A stretch of DNA of 14,008 bases from an uncultured delta proteobacterium (GCA_903872255.1 CAIQJW010000164.1:1-14008); one strand, 5' to 3'; positions 1-7,690 are shown, counted from the stretch's first letter. Notes: generated from the sequence alone by a model not told the origin. Made by a program: numbers and translations.

Positions 1-591
1 CCCCATAAGATATTCTTCCAGGTCCAGACTGTAATTCCGGTTGCGTGTTACCCTGATCTCTTCGATAAACCGTTCGACATCGGTTACGCTGTTCTCCGTA
101 TATTTTGGCAGGCCTTTTTCCTTCAGAAAATCACGGATCTCGTTATCCTGCATGGGGGCAAGAAATGCCTTGCAAAAGACCGATGCCGTGATGGGGAGCC
201 GTGTCCCCACGGGAGAAGATATCTTTAATTTTTTCCGGGTTTCGATGGTGTCTATCAATTTGACAAGGCTGTCTTCACGGACGCACAGGAAGACGGTCTC
301 ATCGACATCCTCGACGAGCTTTTCCATAAATGGCCGGGCGATCGCGCTCAACTCTCCACCCTGAAGCACTCGTTTTGCGATCTTAAAAAGTTCTTCCCCT
401 ATAGCATATCTCTTTGTCGACTTGCTTTTGACGATGAGGTTCGCTTCCTGAAGGGCCTTGAGAATACCGAAGACGGTGCTTTTGCTGAGCGCAAGGGTCC
501 TTGCTATCTCCGTTACGCCGAGCGGCCTCTTGCTGTCGACGACGAGAGACAGGACCTCAAATGTTTTCTTTATGACGGGTGCGCTATACAT
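1..591 (-). CDS. IclR-family transcriptional regulator (3' end cut by window edge)
   Basis: Reading the minus strand from an ATG at 591-589 gives 197 uninterrupted codons that run off the left edge, so the C-terminus is missing; family members are usually about 250 residues. Residues 5-75 match the IclR winged helix-turn-helix, with the helix-turn-helix near 26-53 (VTEIARTLALSKSTV) and the wing ending at RYAIG. Residues 80-197 match the ligand-binding domain, including the SPVGTRLPITAS stretch at about 126-137, which corresponds to the family's 'G-x-x-x-P-L-x-x-(S/T)A' segment, and the LEEYLMG end of the visible part. IclR proteins are cytoplasmic dimers that repress or activate adjacent catabolic or biosynthetic genes in response to small acids. 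The gene points away from the acetyl-CoA cluster and may control it, itself, or both; that is inference. No Shine-Dalgarno is evident, and the predicted leader is only about 11 nt. The ligand cannot be told from sequence. Confidence 0.9.
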   Translation of the reverse strand, partial: MYSAPVIKKTFEVLSLVVDSKRPLGVTEIARTLALSKSTVFGILKALQEANLIVKSKSTKRYAIGEELFKIAKRVLQGGELSAIARPFMEKLVEDVDETVFLCVREDSLVKLIDTIETRKKLKISSPVGTRLPITASVFCKAFLAPMQDNEIRDFLKEKGLPKYTENSVTDVERFIEEIRVTRNRNYSLDLEEYLMG

Positions 592-593
592 AA

Positions 594-607
594 TTCATTA
601 TGATGAA
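594..607. promoter_or_regulatory. Short palindrome at the iclR start, possible operator
   Basis: TTCAT and ATGAA form a perfect 5-bp inverted repeat around a 4-bp centre. It sits between the predicted -10 box and the start codon of the regulator, over the predicted transcription start. Such a position would suit autorepression. Arms this short arise often by chance in AT-rich DNA, so the functional reading is weak. Confidence 0.3.
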
Positions 608-608
608 C

Positions 609-637
609 ACTATATAATACCCGTGGATTTTTGTCAA
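609..637 (-). promoter_or_regulatory. Sigma70-type promoter of the iclR-family gene
   Basis: On the minus strand a perfect -35 TTGACA (637-632) is followed after exactly 17 bp by TATAGT (614-609), one base from TATAAT. Transcription would start near 602, leaving a leader of about 11 nt before the ATG at 591. The assignment rests on sequence match only. Confidence 0.65.
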
Positions 638-686
638 TGTTAATTTATTGAAAACACAGGTTGAAGCAATTTGCTGCTCCAAGGTT

Positions 687-755
687 CTAATGTGATTTAT
701 GATAGTGAACGGGTTGCGATAGATGGCCAAACCGGCCAAATAAACTTCACATTAG
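687..755. promoter_or_regulatory. Inverted repeat and direct repeat in the iclR/acsV spacer
   Basis: CTAATGTGA (687-695) is repeated in inverted form as TCACATTAG (747-755), a perfect 9-bp match 51 bp apart. Inside lie two direct copies of GGCCAAA with a 9-bp period (725-731 and 734-740), overlapping a TGGCC/GGCCA inverted repeat (724-728 and 734-738). This is the only sizeable unexplained structure upstream of acsV and is a candidate binding site for the divergent regulator. A convincing plus-strand promoter is not visible. The best matches are TTCAAA at 762-767 with TAGAAT at 783-788 (15-bp spacer) and TTCACA at 746-751 with TACGAT at 770-775 (18-bp spacer). Confidence 0.35.
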
Positions 756-805
756 GGTATGTTCAAAGATACGATAATTTGGTAGAATGATGTTTCTAAA
801 ATACT

Positions 806-2740
806 ATGCCACAAGAATACAGAATAAAGTTTCTGCCGTCGGATAGAGTATTTCCGGCCGAAAGGGGAGACAACTTACTTGAAATCGCAATGCAGGCCGG
901 GGTGCATATTAATGCCTCATGCGGAGGCCGGGGTGTGTGCGGCAAGTGCAGGGTCCGGATAGCCGGCGGTTCGGTTGAATCATCCGGGAACCCGCTGCTT
1001 TCGGATGACGACAGGGCGATGGGTTTTAGGCTCGCTTGCTCCTCGTCGATCACGGAAGATGCAGTGGTCGAAATTCCGCTTGAGTCGCAGATCGACAGAA
1101 GCATCCTCGCGCGCTCAGCTACTTTGACTGACGCAAATGTATCGGCCGCAGATGAATTGCTCACCCGCCTCTATGGACGGGAACCCCTGGTAGCGCGGTA
1201 TAATTGCGAACTCCCGAAGCCTGATGCCAATGATAACATATCGGATGCCGCACGGGTTGCGCGGGCTGTTTCGGTAAGGGCCGGTTGCGGCGAACCGGCG
1301 TTTCCGCTCGGTATATTGCGCGAGCTCAGCATCGATCTGCGCGAGGCGGATTGGTCCATTACCGCGGATGTCGCTCCGGATACGTGCGAGATAACCCGCG
1401 TAGCCCGGGGAAACCGGGAAAGTGCGCATTATGCGGTAGCAGTGGATATAGGGACGACGACCGTCACAGCCGAGCTTATTGACTGCCTGGCTTCATCGGC
1501 AGGATCCATGGTCCTCGCATCATCTACGGATTACAACGGGCAGATAAGCTATGGAGAAGATGTCATTTCGAGGATAATGTACTGCCGTAAGCGCCGGGGA
1601 CTCACGAAGCTCCACGATGTCATTATGTCGACGATAAATGCGCTGATATCGGATATCGTGCCCGACGCAAAGGTCGATGCGGCAGACATCACGCATATTG
1701 TCGCAGCAGGCAACACGACGATGATGCACCTTTTTTACGGGATAGATCCCAGGCATATCATGCTGGCCCCCTATACCCCGGCGGCAACGGCATTTTCTCC
1801 CTCCGGCGTCCGGGGCCTGGGATTTATGCCCGGACTCGATGCGCGTTTATATTCCGTCCCAGGGGTTTCTTCGTACGTTGGCGGCGATATCGTTTCCGGG
1901 GTCGCCCTGTCGGGGATGACGGAAAAAGGCGGAATATCCCTCTTCATGGATATCGGTACAAATGGCGAGATCGTGCTCGGAAATAATGAATGGCTGCTGT
2001 GTGCCTCATGTTCCGCCGGGCCGGCCTTCGAGGGCGGCGGGATCGGGTTCGGGATGAGGGCCGCGCCGGGGGCAATTGAAAAGGTCCGGATAAACCAGGC
2101 GACGCTTGAACCGATGATATTGACGATCGGGCGCGTGCGTCCGCTAGGGATCTGCGGTTCAGGCCTTATCGATCTTGTCGCGGAGCTTTTTATAGGTGGA
2201 ATAATTGACCGGAACGGGAGATTTTCTTTACAAAAGCAGGGGATACGGTTAAGAGAAGGCCCGAACGGGATGGAATACGTACTTTGTTTTGCCTCCGAGA
2301 CCGGTACCGAGCGGGACATTACATTAACGGAGATAGATCTCGACAATATCATGAGGACGAAGGCCGCTGTTTATGCGGGATGTTCGGTGCTTCTCCAAAA
2401 TGGAGGCATAGGGTTTACGGACCTCGACTCGGTGATCATAGCGGGAGGGTTCGGCCATTCGATCGATATTGAAAAGGCGATAATTATAGGGCTGCTTCCG
2501 CAATTGCCGGTCGACAGGTTCCGGTTCATGGGAAACGCATCGCTGGGCGGTGCGCGCACGGCCGCAGTGTCACGGGGTTTCTTCGCAAAGACCGCGGACA
2601 TCGCGCGTTCGATGACGAATATCGAGTTGTCGGAGAATGCACAGTTCATGAACGAGTTCATGGCGGCAATGTTCCTGCCCCATACGGACGACAGGGCATT
2701 TCCGGAGGTAATAGATGCCCTAAAGGCAGGACGGGAATGA
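806..2740 (+). CDS. acsV: RACo, reductive activator of the corrinoid iron-sulfur protein
   Basis: This 644-residue protein is an ATP-dependent redox enzyme that returns the corrinoid protein AcsCD from the inactive Co(II) to the active Co(I) state. The N-terminal domain (about 1-95) is a plant-type [2Fe-2S] ferredoxin with Cys39, Cys45, Cys48 and Cys78 in CX5CX2C...C spacing. A linker to about 205 is followed by an ASKHA-type ATPase domain: phosphate loop DIGTTTV at 214-220, a second phosphate motif DIGTNGEI at 382-389, and an adenosine motif IAGGFG at 545-550. Length agrees with characterised RACo (about 630 residues). The ATG at 806 is preceded in frame by a TAA at 797-799, so the start is well fixed, yet no Shine-Dalgarno is visible. 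It is the first gene of the plus-strand cluster. Related activators serve methylamine corrinoid proteins (RamA-like), but the CODH/ACS context favours RACo. Confidence 0.93.
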   Translation: MPQEYRIKFLPSDRVFPAERGDNLLEIAMQAGVHINASCGGRGVCGKCRVRIAGGSVESSGNPLLSDDDRAMGFRLACSSSITEDAVVEIPLESQIDRSILARSATLTDANVSAADELLTRLYGREPLVARYNCELPKPDANDNISDAARVARAVSVRAGCGEPAFPLGILRELSIDLREADWSITADVAPDTCEITRVARGNRESAHYAVAVDIGTTTVTAELIDCLASSAGSMVLASSTDYNGQISYGEDVISRIMYCRKRRGLTKLHDVIMSTINALISDIVPDAKVDAADITHIVAAGNTTMMHLFYGIDPRHIMLAPYTPAATAFSPSGVRGLGFMPGLDARLYSVPGVSSYVGGDIVSGVALSGMTEKGGISLFMDIGTNGEIVLGNNEWLLCASCSAGPAFEGGGIGFGMRAAPGAIEKVRINQATLEPMILTIGRVRPLGICGSGLIDLVAELFIGGIIDRNGRFSLQKQGIRLREGPNGMEYVLCFASETGTERDITLTEIDLDNIMRTKAAVYAGCSVLLQNGGIGFTDLDSVIIAGGFGHSIDIEKAIIIGLLPQLPVDRFRFMGNASLGGARTAAVSRGFFAKTADIARSMTNIELSENAQFMNEFMAAMFLPHTDDRAFPEVIDALKAGRE

Positions 2741-2781
2741 AGGGTAGATGCGCCCTTAAGACAGGGCGGGAATGAAGGGTA
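2714..2781. repeat. Imperfect tandem duplication across the acsV stop codon
   Basis: A 33-bp unit (2714-2746) is followed directly by a 35-bp near-copy (2747-2781). Both begin GATG and end with the same 14 bases, GGGAATGAAGGGTA. The first copy contains the last codons and TGA stop of acsV; the second is non-coding. This looks like a local duplication of the gene's 3' end. Confidence 0.7.
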
Positions 2782-2796
2782 TCACCCCCCTTCGTC

Positions 2797-2816
2797 ATTC
2801 CGGCGAAAGCCGGAAT
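2797..2816. repeat. REP-like palindrome with GAAA loop
   Basis: ATTCCGGC and GCCGGAAT pair as a perfect 8-bp stem around a GAAA tetraloop. Sequences of the form 'GTCATTCC(C/G)GCGAAAGC(G/C)GGAATCC' are dispersed intergenic repeats in many proteobacteria and relatives, and this one fits. No T-run follows, so it is not a typical intrinsic terminator, though it could stabilise an mRNA 3' end. It lies between acsV and cooC. Confidence 0.65.
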
Positions 2817-2882
2817 CCATGAAAGTTGGATTGATTCGCAAAGTTATTACGAGAATTCTAGTTAACTGACTAAAGGAACTTT

Positions 2883-3638
2883 ATGCCGAAAGTAATAGCA
2901 TTAGCAGGCAAAGGCGGCGTGGGTAAGACCACTATCGGGGGAATGCTTATCCGGTATCTTGTCGAAGAGGCAAAGAAAGGACCGGTCCTCGCAGTCGACG
3001 CCGATCCCAACTCCAATCTGAACGAGGTGCTGGGCGTGGCCGTGCATTCCACGATAGGCCAGGCACGGGAGGACCTCAAAAAAGAGGTTCCGGCCGGTAT
3101 GAGCAAGGATAACTGGGTGGAATACAAGGTACAGGAATCGGTTATTGAGGCTGGCGGATTTGACCTTTTAGTGATGGGAAGGCCGGAAGGCCCGGGTTGC
3201 TACTGCGCGGCAAACAGCCTGGCAAAAAAATACATTGACGTTCTCAAGGAAAATTACCCGTTTGTCGTTGTTGACAACGAAGCCGGCATGGAGCATATGA
3301 GCAGGCTTGTAACGCAGGATATCGACGTCCTTTATGTCATATCAGACCCTGCGCCGCGGGGCATCCTTACAGTGTCGCGTATTTTATCGATCATCGGTGA
3401 ACTGGGCCTTAACATCAGGAAGACGGCGGTCATCGTGAACCGCTTCGGGCCCTTAAATGAAGACGCGACATTACGTACTGCCGGGGAAAGGTCGGTCGCG
3501 ATAACGGGGACCATAAGGAATGACGATGCCCTGATAGAAGGCGATGCAGCCGGAAATAGCATATTTGACCTGGATCGTACATCAGATGCATTATCCGATG
3601 CTTATGCGATCTTTCGAAAAACGATGGGAGAGTTATGA
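2883..3638 (+). CDS. cooC: CooC/AcsF-type nickel-insertion ATPase for CODH/ACS
   Basis: This 251-residue P-loop ATPase of the MinD/SIMIBI class matures the nickel sites of carbon monoxide dehydrogenase or acetyl-CoA synthase. The deviant Walker A motif KGGVGKT spans residues 10-16, with signature Lys10 and catalytic Lys15. Switch-like aspartates are at DADP (39-42) and DNEAG (131-135). The CooC-specific Cys-X-Cys is present as Cys106 and Cys108 in PGCYCAAN; in characterised CooC these cysteines bind the metal at the dimer interface. AAAGGA (2872-2877) supports the ATG at 2883. The stop codon overlaps the folD start by four bases, which indicates translational coupling. Sequence alone does not separate AcsF (ACS maturation) from CooC (CODH maturation), and either could act in this cluster. 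Confidence 0.92.
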   Translation: MPKVIALAGKGGVGKTTIGGMLIRYLVEEAKKGPVLAVDADPNSNLNEVLGVAVHSTIGQAREDLKKEVPAGMSKDNWVEYKVQESVIEAGGFDLLVMGRPEGPGCYCAANSLAKKYIDVLKENYPFVVVDNEAGMEHMSRLVTQDIDVLYVISDPAPRGILTVSRILSIIGELGLNIRKTAVIVNRFGPLNEDATLRTAGERSVAITGTIRNDDALIEGDAAGNSIFDLDRTSDALSDAYAIFRKTMGEL

Positions 3639-4519
3639 CGGCCAGGATCATAAGCGGGACCGAAACAGCGAAACAGGTTCGCCTGAGGATAGCACAGGAC
3701 GTGATAAGGCTGCGTGAAACAAAAGGGATCACCCCGGGGCTAGTCACGATCCTTGTCGGCAATAACCCCGCCTCGGTAAGCTATGTCACCGGCAAACAGA
3801 AGACGGCCAAAGAACTGGGTTTTTATTCGGTGCAGGATGACCAGCCTCAGGATGTCCCTGAAGATGATCTCATACGGCTTATTGAGCGTTACAATAACGA
3901 TCCTAAGGTCCACGGCATTCTCGTGCAGCTTCCTTTGCCGGAGCACATTGATGAGGCCCGCGTTCTTAATGCAATAGACCCCGATAAGGACGTGGACGGC
4001 CTGCATCCCATGAACTTGGGAAGGCTGATGATCGGCCAGGCGCGGTTTTATCCCTGCACGCCATTCGGTATCAGGGAGCTTCTGGCAATGGCCGGCATTG
4101 AAACAAAAGGGGCGGAGGTCGTCGTCGTCGGGCGCAGCAACCTCGTCGGTAAGCCCATATCGATGATGCTCGTTCAGAAAGAGGCCGGCGCAAACGCGAC
4201 GGTAACAATGTGCCACACGGCTACGCGTGACCTTGCGTCGCATACGAAGAGGGCCGACATCCTGATCGTAGCGGCCGGGAAGGCGAAGGCGATCACTGCG
4301 GACATGGTGAAGGACGGCGCGGTCGTGATCGATGTCGGGGTGAACAGGATCGGCATGACCGCCGAAGGCAAGGCAAAACTGTGCGGTGACGTTGATTTTG
4401 AGGCGGTCAAGGAAAAGGCGTCCGTCATTACACCGGTCCCGGGAGGTGTCGGGCCGATGACGATAACGATGCTCATGCAAAATACGCTCAAAGCCGCCCA
4501 ACTGGCTGCGAAAGGATAG
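3635..4519 (+). CDS. folD: FolD, methylene-THF dehydrogenase / methenyl-THF cyclohydrolase
   Basis: This 294-residue bifunctional enzyme interconverts 5,10-methylene-THF, 5,10-methenyl-THF and 10-formyl-THF, supplying the methyl branch of the pathway. Catalytic residues sit at the same numbers as in E. coli FolD: Tyr50, Lys54 (YVTGK), Gln98 (LVQLPLP) and Asp121 (KDVDGLH). The Rossmann nucleotide motif GRSNLVGKP is at 166-174 and the signature PVPGGVGPMT at 267-276. The ATG overlaps the cooC stop as ATGA, with GGGAG (3626-3630) upstream inside cooC. Its place in the operon suggests that it serves carbon fixation or acetate metabolism as well as biosynthesis. NADP versus NAD preference cannot be decided here. 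Confidence 0.97.
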   Translation: MTARIISGTETAKQVRLRIAQDVIRLRETKGITPGLVTILVGNNPASVSYVTGKQKTAKELGFYSVQDDQPQDVPEDDLIRLIERYNNDPKVHGILVQLPLPEHIDEARVLNAIDPDKDVDGLHPMNLGRLMIGQARFYPCTPFGIRELLAMAGIETKGAEVVVVGRSNLVGKPISMMLVQKEAGANATVTMCHTATRDLASHTKRADILIVAAGKAKAITADMVKDGAVVIDVGVNRIGMTAEGKAKLCGDVDFEAVKEKASVITPVPGGVGPMTITMLMQNTLKAAQLAAKG

Positions 4520-4526
4520 ATATGAT

Positions 4527-4742
4527 ATGAATAGTTACTCGTATGACGAAAAGGAAGATTTTTCGGGGAAAAAGGTAAAAGTCCTCGGGCCCACATATGA
4601 AGAAGGCAAACCCGATCAAAGCGGGGACTGGCGGGAGAAACTCGCCTCGCGCGATGAAAGGCTCGGCTTTATACGTACGGCGATGCGCTACTGGTACAAT
4701 GATGATTGGTACGGCAGTGAGAAAAGGAAGCAGGAAGCCTGA
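4527..4742 (+). CDS. Unrecognised 71-residue charged, aromatic-rich protein
   Basis: I do not recognise this protein. It starts 8 bases after folD with AAAGGA at 4511-4516 (10-nt spacing) and ends 30 bases before acsD. The only nearer upstream ATG (4522) meets a stop after two codons, so 4527 is the start. It has no cysteine or histidine, which argues against a metal or iron-sulfur role, and no hydrophobic segment or signal peptide, so it should be soluble and cytoplasmic. About 40% of residues are charged, roughly balanced between acidic and basic. An aromatic cluster, YWYNDDWY, lies at 55-62 near the C-terminus. Placement within a tight operon, between genes for interacting enzymes, suggests a small accessory or subunit-bridging factor; this is inference from position only. 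The ribosome site and spacing make it likely to be real. Confidence 0.7.
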   Translation: MNSYSYDEKEDFSGKKVKVLGPTYEEGKPDQSGDWREKLASRDERLGFIRTAMRYWYNDDWYGSEKRKQEA

Positions 4743-4772
4743 TAATACTGTATTCGATAAAAGGGGAGAGAG

Positions 4773-5717
4773 ATGGCATTTGAAATTCCTAAGGTGAAAT
4801 ATACGGGGCAGATCCGGGAGGTCGTTATCGGCAGCGGATCGAAAGCGGTCAAGGTCGGCGGCGCGGGATGCTACCCGTTCTACCTTTTCGAAGGTGAAAT
4901 GCCGAACCCTCCCAGGGTTGCCTTCGAGGTCTGGGACAGCGCCCCCGAGGAATGGCAGGAATGGGCCATCGAGCCTTTCCGGGATGTCATTAACGATCCT
5001 GTCCTGTGGGCAAAAAAGTGCATTGAATCCTACGGGGCGGAGATGATCGTCCTGCAGCTGAAAAGCGCAGACCCGAACGGCGACAACAGGCCCGTTGAAG
5101 ATGTCGTTGAGGTCGTGAAAAACGTCGCGGCTGCCATCGATGTTCCGCTTCTCGTCTGGGGGACAGCGAATGATGAGAAAGATGCCGAGCTCCTGCGCCG
5201 GATCACGGAGGTAAGCGAAGGCGGGAATGTAGCTGTCGGGCCCGTATCGGACAAGAATTACAAGCAGATCGGCGCAATGGCGATAGGATACAAACAGGTT
5301 GTGATCGCATCGTCCCCGATCGATGTCAATCTCGCGAAACAGCTCAATATACTCCTCACAAACCTGGGGGTCAATGAGGACAAGATCCTTATGGACCCGA
5401 CAACAGGCGGGCTTGGCTACGGGCTCGAATATACATATTCGGTGATGGAACGCGACAGGATGGCGGCCCTGACACAGGAAGACGCCAAGCTCCAGTTCCC
5501 CATTATCTGCAACAGCGCGCCGGAGGTATGGAAGACGCGCGAGACGCGGCTCACGAAAGAGGATGACCCGAAGCTTGGCGATGAGAAGAGGCGTTCTGTC
5601 CTGATGGAGGCGGTAACGGCAATGACGCTTCTCGTGGCGGGAGCGGATATCGTGGTAATGCGCCATCCCGACAGCGTATCCCTTGTGAAGGACATGATCG
5701 GCGAGCTTTGCGCGTAA
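4773..5717 (+). CDS. acsD: Corrinoid iron-sulfur protein, small (beta) subunit
   Basis: This 314-residue protein is the small subunit of the corrinoid iron-sulfur protein, which carries the methyl group on cobalamin from AcsE to acetyl-CoA synthase. It resembles the AcsD/CdhD TIM-barrel family over its whole length. Family-typical stretches include GGAGCYPFY near residue 30, LQLKSADPNGD near 95, LLVWGTAND near 125, DPTTGGLGYGLEYTYSVMER near 210 and the TLLVAGADIVVMRHP region near 285. It has no iron-sulfur cluster motif, as expected, since the cluster is on AcsC. AGGGGAG (4762-4768) supports the start. It is separated from acsC by acsA and acsB, so the two subunits of one heterodimer are encoded about 4.4 kb apart in the same transcriptional direction. 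Confidence 0.95.
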   Translation: MAFEIPKVKYTGQIREVVIGSGSKAVKVGGAGCYPFYLFEGEMPNPPRVAFEVWDSAPEEWQEWAIEPFRDVINDPVLWAKKCIESYGAEMIVLQLKSADPNGDNRPVEDVVEVVKNVAAAIDVPLLVWGTANDEKDAELLRRITEVSEGGNVAVGPVSDKNYKQIGAMAIGYKQVVIASSPIDVNLAKQLNILLTNLGVNEDKILMDPTTGGLGYGLEYTYSVMERDRMAALTQEDAKLQFPIICNSAPEVWKTRETRLTKEDDPKLGDEKRRSVLMEAVTAMTLLVAGADIVVMRHPDSVSLVKDMIGELCA

Positions 5718-5729
5718 GAAGGAGAAACA

Positions 5730-7676
5730 ATGGCCGATGGTAAGGAAAAAAGTGTAGACAGGGCGTCGGTCGAAATGATCGACAAGGCTGAGCGGGAGAA
5801 TATCTCCACGGTCTTCTCTCGTGCGGACGAGCTTAAGCCCTGCCCGATCGGTGTCGAGGAGAGCTGCTGCAAGGTATGTTCGATGGGGCCGTGCCGATTG
5901 CCCCGCTCGAAAAAAGGTGAGCAGAAACAGCGCGCCGGCGTATGCGGAGCAACGATAGATACGGTGGTGGCGCGAAATTTTGCGCGAAAGATCGCCGCGG
6001 GCTCCGCGTCGCATTCGGACCACGCCCGGGAGGTTGCAAGGACCTTTCTGATGGCCGCGCGCGGCCAGACCCCGGATTTCTCGATCAAAGACGAGACAAA
6101 GCTTTTCCAAGTTGCCCTGGATTTCGGGATTAACATCGAAAAGCGTGACGTTAAAGAGATCGCGATAGAACTTGGCGAGAAGGCCCTGAATGAATTCGGC
6201 AAGCAGGAGGGCGAGCTGATCTTTGCGGGTAAGGCCCCGCTTCGCAGACAGGAGCTATGGAAGAAACATGGTGTTATGCCGCGGGGCATAGACCGCGAGA
6301 TAGTCGAGGTCATGCACCGCACCCATATGGGCGTCGATCAGGATTACCGCCATATCCTCGAGCAGGCCACACGTGCGGCCCTTGCCGACGGCTGGGGCGG
6401 TTCGATGATATCGACGGATCTTCAGGATATCATGTTCGGCACGCCGGTCCCGGTTCTTGGCTCGATCAATCTCGGGGTGTTGAAAGAGGACCATGTCAAC
6501 ATCGTCGTGCATGGCCACGAGCCTCTTCTGCCTGAAATGCTCGTCATTGCGAGCCGTGACCCGGCGCTCAAAGAGCTTGCCGAAAAGACAGGCGCAAAGG
6601 GGATAAACCTTGCGGGAATGTGCTGCAGCGCCAACGAGGTCCTGATGCGCCACGGGATTCCGTGCGCAGGGAACTTCCTCCAGCAGGAGCTGGCGCTCAT
6701 AACCGGTGCCGTGGAATTGATGACCGTCGATGTCCAGTGCCAGATGCAGGGGCTCGCAAACGTCGCCGAATGTTTCCACACAAAGCTTATCTCAACATCT
6801 GACCGCGCTAAGATCGAAGGTGCGGAGCATATCGAGTTTCATCCGGAAAAAGGCCTGGATATCGCGAAGCGTATCCTGAGAATGGCCATAGAGAATTATC
6901 CGAACCGCAAGAACCCGGTGCATATCCCGTCCGAAAAGCAGGATATGATAGCCGGATTCAGCCACGAGACAATAACCTACCTGTTGGGAGGATTGTTCCG
7001 GGCCAGCTACCGGCCTCTCAATGATAATATCGCCAACGGGCGGGTGCGGGGTGTGGCCGGGGTCGTGGGATGCAATAATGTACGGACCCAGCATGATGCG
7101 GCGCATCTCGCCATGATCAAAGAGCTTATCAAAAATGACGTCCTTGTTCTGTCGACGGGGTGCAGCGCCATGGCATGCGGTAAAGCAGGGCTTTTAACGC
7201 CGGAGGCGGCGCAACTTTATGCGGGTTCGGGTCTTGCCGAGGTATGCGAGGCCATCGGGATCCCGCCCGTGCTGCACATGGGCGCCTGCGTCGATAATTC
7301 ACGGATACTCATCGCAGCGACGGCGATGGTCAAGGAGGGCGGCCTCGGGGAAGACCTGTCCGATCTTCCCGTTGCGGGAGCGGCCCCTGAGTGGATGAGC
7401 GAAAAAGCGCTCGCTATCGGGCAGTATTTTGTCGCCTCGGGCGTCTTTACCGTTTTCGGCACGACATGGCCGACACTGGGCAGCGAAAACGTGACCCGGC
7501 ATCTTTTTGAGGAATACGAGGATATGTATAAAGGAATGTGGGCCTTTGAGGCAGACCCGATCAAGGCAGCGCACCTCATGATCGCCCACATCGACAAAAA
7601 ACGAAAAGCCCTTGGCATAGACAAGGCACGGGACCGCGTCCTGTACGATATGGCGATGAGGAGGGCGATGGAGTGA
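5730..7676 (+). CDS. acsA: Anaerobic carbon monoxide dehydrogenase catalytic subunit
   Basis: This 648-residue Ni-Fe-S enzyme interconverts CO and CO2 and forms the CODH/ACS complex with AcsB. Cys38 and Cys46 fit the dimer-bridging cluster D. Cys47, Cys50, Cys55 and Cys72 fit cluster B. C-cluster ligands are visible as His261/His263 (VVHGHEP), a Cys298-Cys299 pair (GMCCSANE), Cys337, Cys448 (VGCNN), Cys478 (STGCSA) and Cys520 (MGACVDN). All expected metal ligands appear present. Length fits bacterial CooS/AcsA and not the larger archaeal CdhA. AAGGAG (5719-5724) precedes the ATG, 12 bases after acsD. Linkage to acsB favours the name acsA over a stand-alone cooS. The last 51 bases before the stop are duplicated 146 bp downstream, outside the coding region. 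Confidence 0.96.
   Translation: MADGKEKSVDRASVEMIDKAERENISTVFSRADELKPCPIGVEESCCKVCSMGPCRLPRSKKGEQKQRAGVCGATIDTVVARNFARKIAAGSASHSDHAREVARTFLMAARGQTPDFSIKDETKLFQVALDFGINIEKRDVKEIAIELGEKALNEFGKQEGELIFAGKAPLRRQELWKKHGVMPRGIDREIVEVMHRTHMGVDQDYRHILEQATRAALADGWGGSMISTDLQDIMFGTPVPVLGSINLGVLKEDHVNIVVHGHEPLLPEMLVIASRDPALKELAEKTGAKGINLAGMCCSANEVLMRHGIPCAGNFLQQELALITGAVELMTVDVQCQMQGLANVAECFHTKLISTSDRAKIEGAEHIEFHPEKGLDIAKRILRMAIENYPNRKNPVHIPSEKQDMIAGFSHETITYLLGGLFRASYRPLNDNIANGRVRGVAGVVGCNNVRTQHDAAHLAMIKELIKNDVLVLSTGCSAMACGKAGLLTPEAAQLYAGSGLAEVCEAIGIPPVLHMGACVDNSRILIAATAMVKEGGLGEDLSDLPVAGAAPEWMSEKALAIGQYFVASGVFTVFGTTWPTLGSENVTRHLFEEYEDMYKGMWAFEADPIKAAHLMIAHIDKKRKALGIDKARDRVLYDMAMRRAME
7622..7672 (+). repeat. 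51-bp direct repeat, copy 1 (inside the acsA 3' end)
   Basis: Bases 7622-7672 encode the last residues of AcsA (KARDRVLYDMAMRRAM) and recur without mismatch at 7768-7818, an offset of 146 bp. This copy is the functional one, since it lies in frame with the rest of acsA. Confidence 0.9.
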
Positions 7677-7690
7677 CGGAATCAATTGCA

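Noticed and set aside
41..643. Plus-strand open frames in the first 650 bases.
   Set aside because: They are shadows of the minus-strand IclR-family gene, whose translation matches that family from the first residues to the window edge.
687..755. CRP-like site suggested by TGTGA and TCACA.
   Set aside because: The half-sites are 51 bp apart, whereas CRP needs a 6-bp centre; neither half has a partner at the proper spacing.
724..800. Sigma54 (-24/-12) promoter upstream of acsV.
   Set aside because: TGG occurs at 724 and 780, but no GC dinucleotide follows at the required distance in a TTGC context.
2797..2816. Rho-independent terminator between acsV and cooC.
   Set aside because: The stem is good but no T-run follows, and the sequence fits a dispersed REP-like repeat better.
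3740..4501. 253-codon minus-strand open frame opposite folD.
   Set aside because: FolD's catalytic residues are all in place on the plus strand; the antisense frame resembles nothing known.
4488..6110. 540-codon open frame on the minus strand opposite acsD and the start of acsA.
   Set aside because: It is antisense to well-supported conserved genes, has no recognisable domain, and its composition (His- and Arg-rich) is that of a shadow frame.
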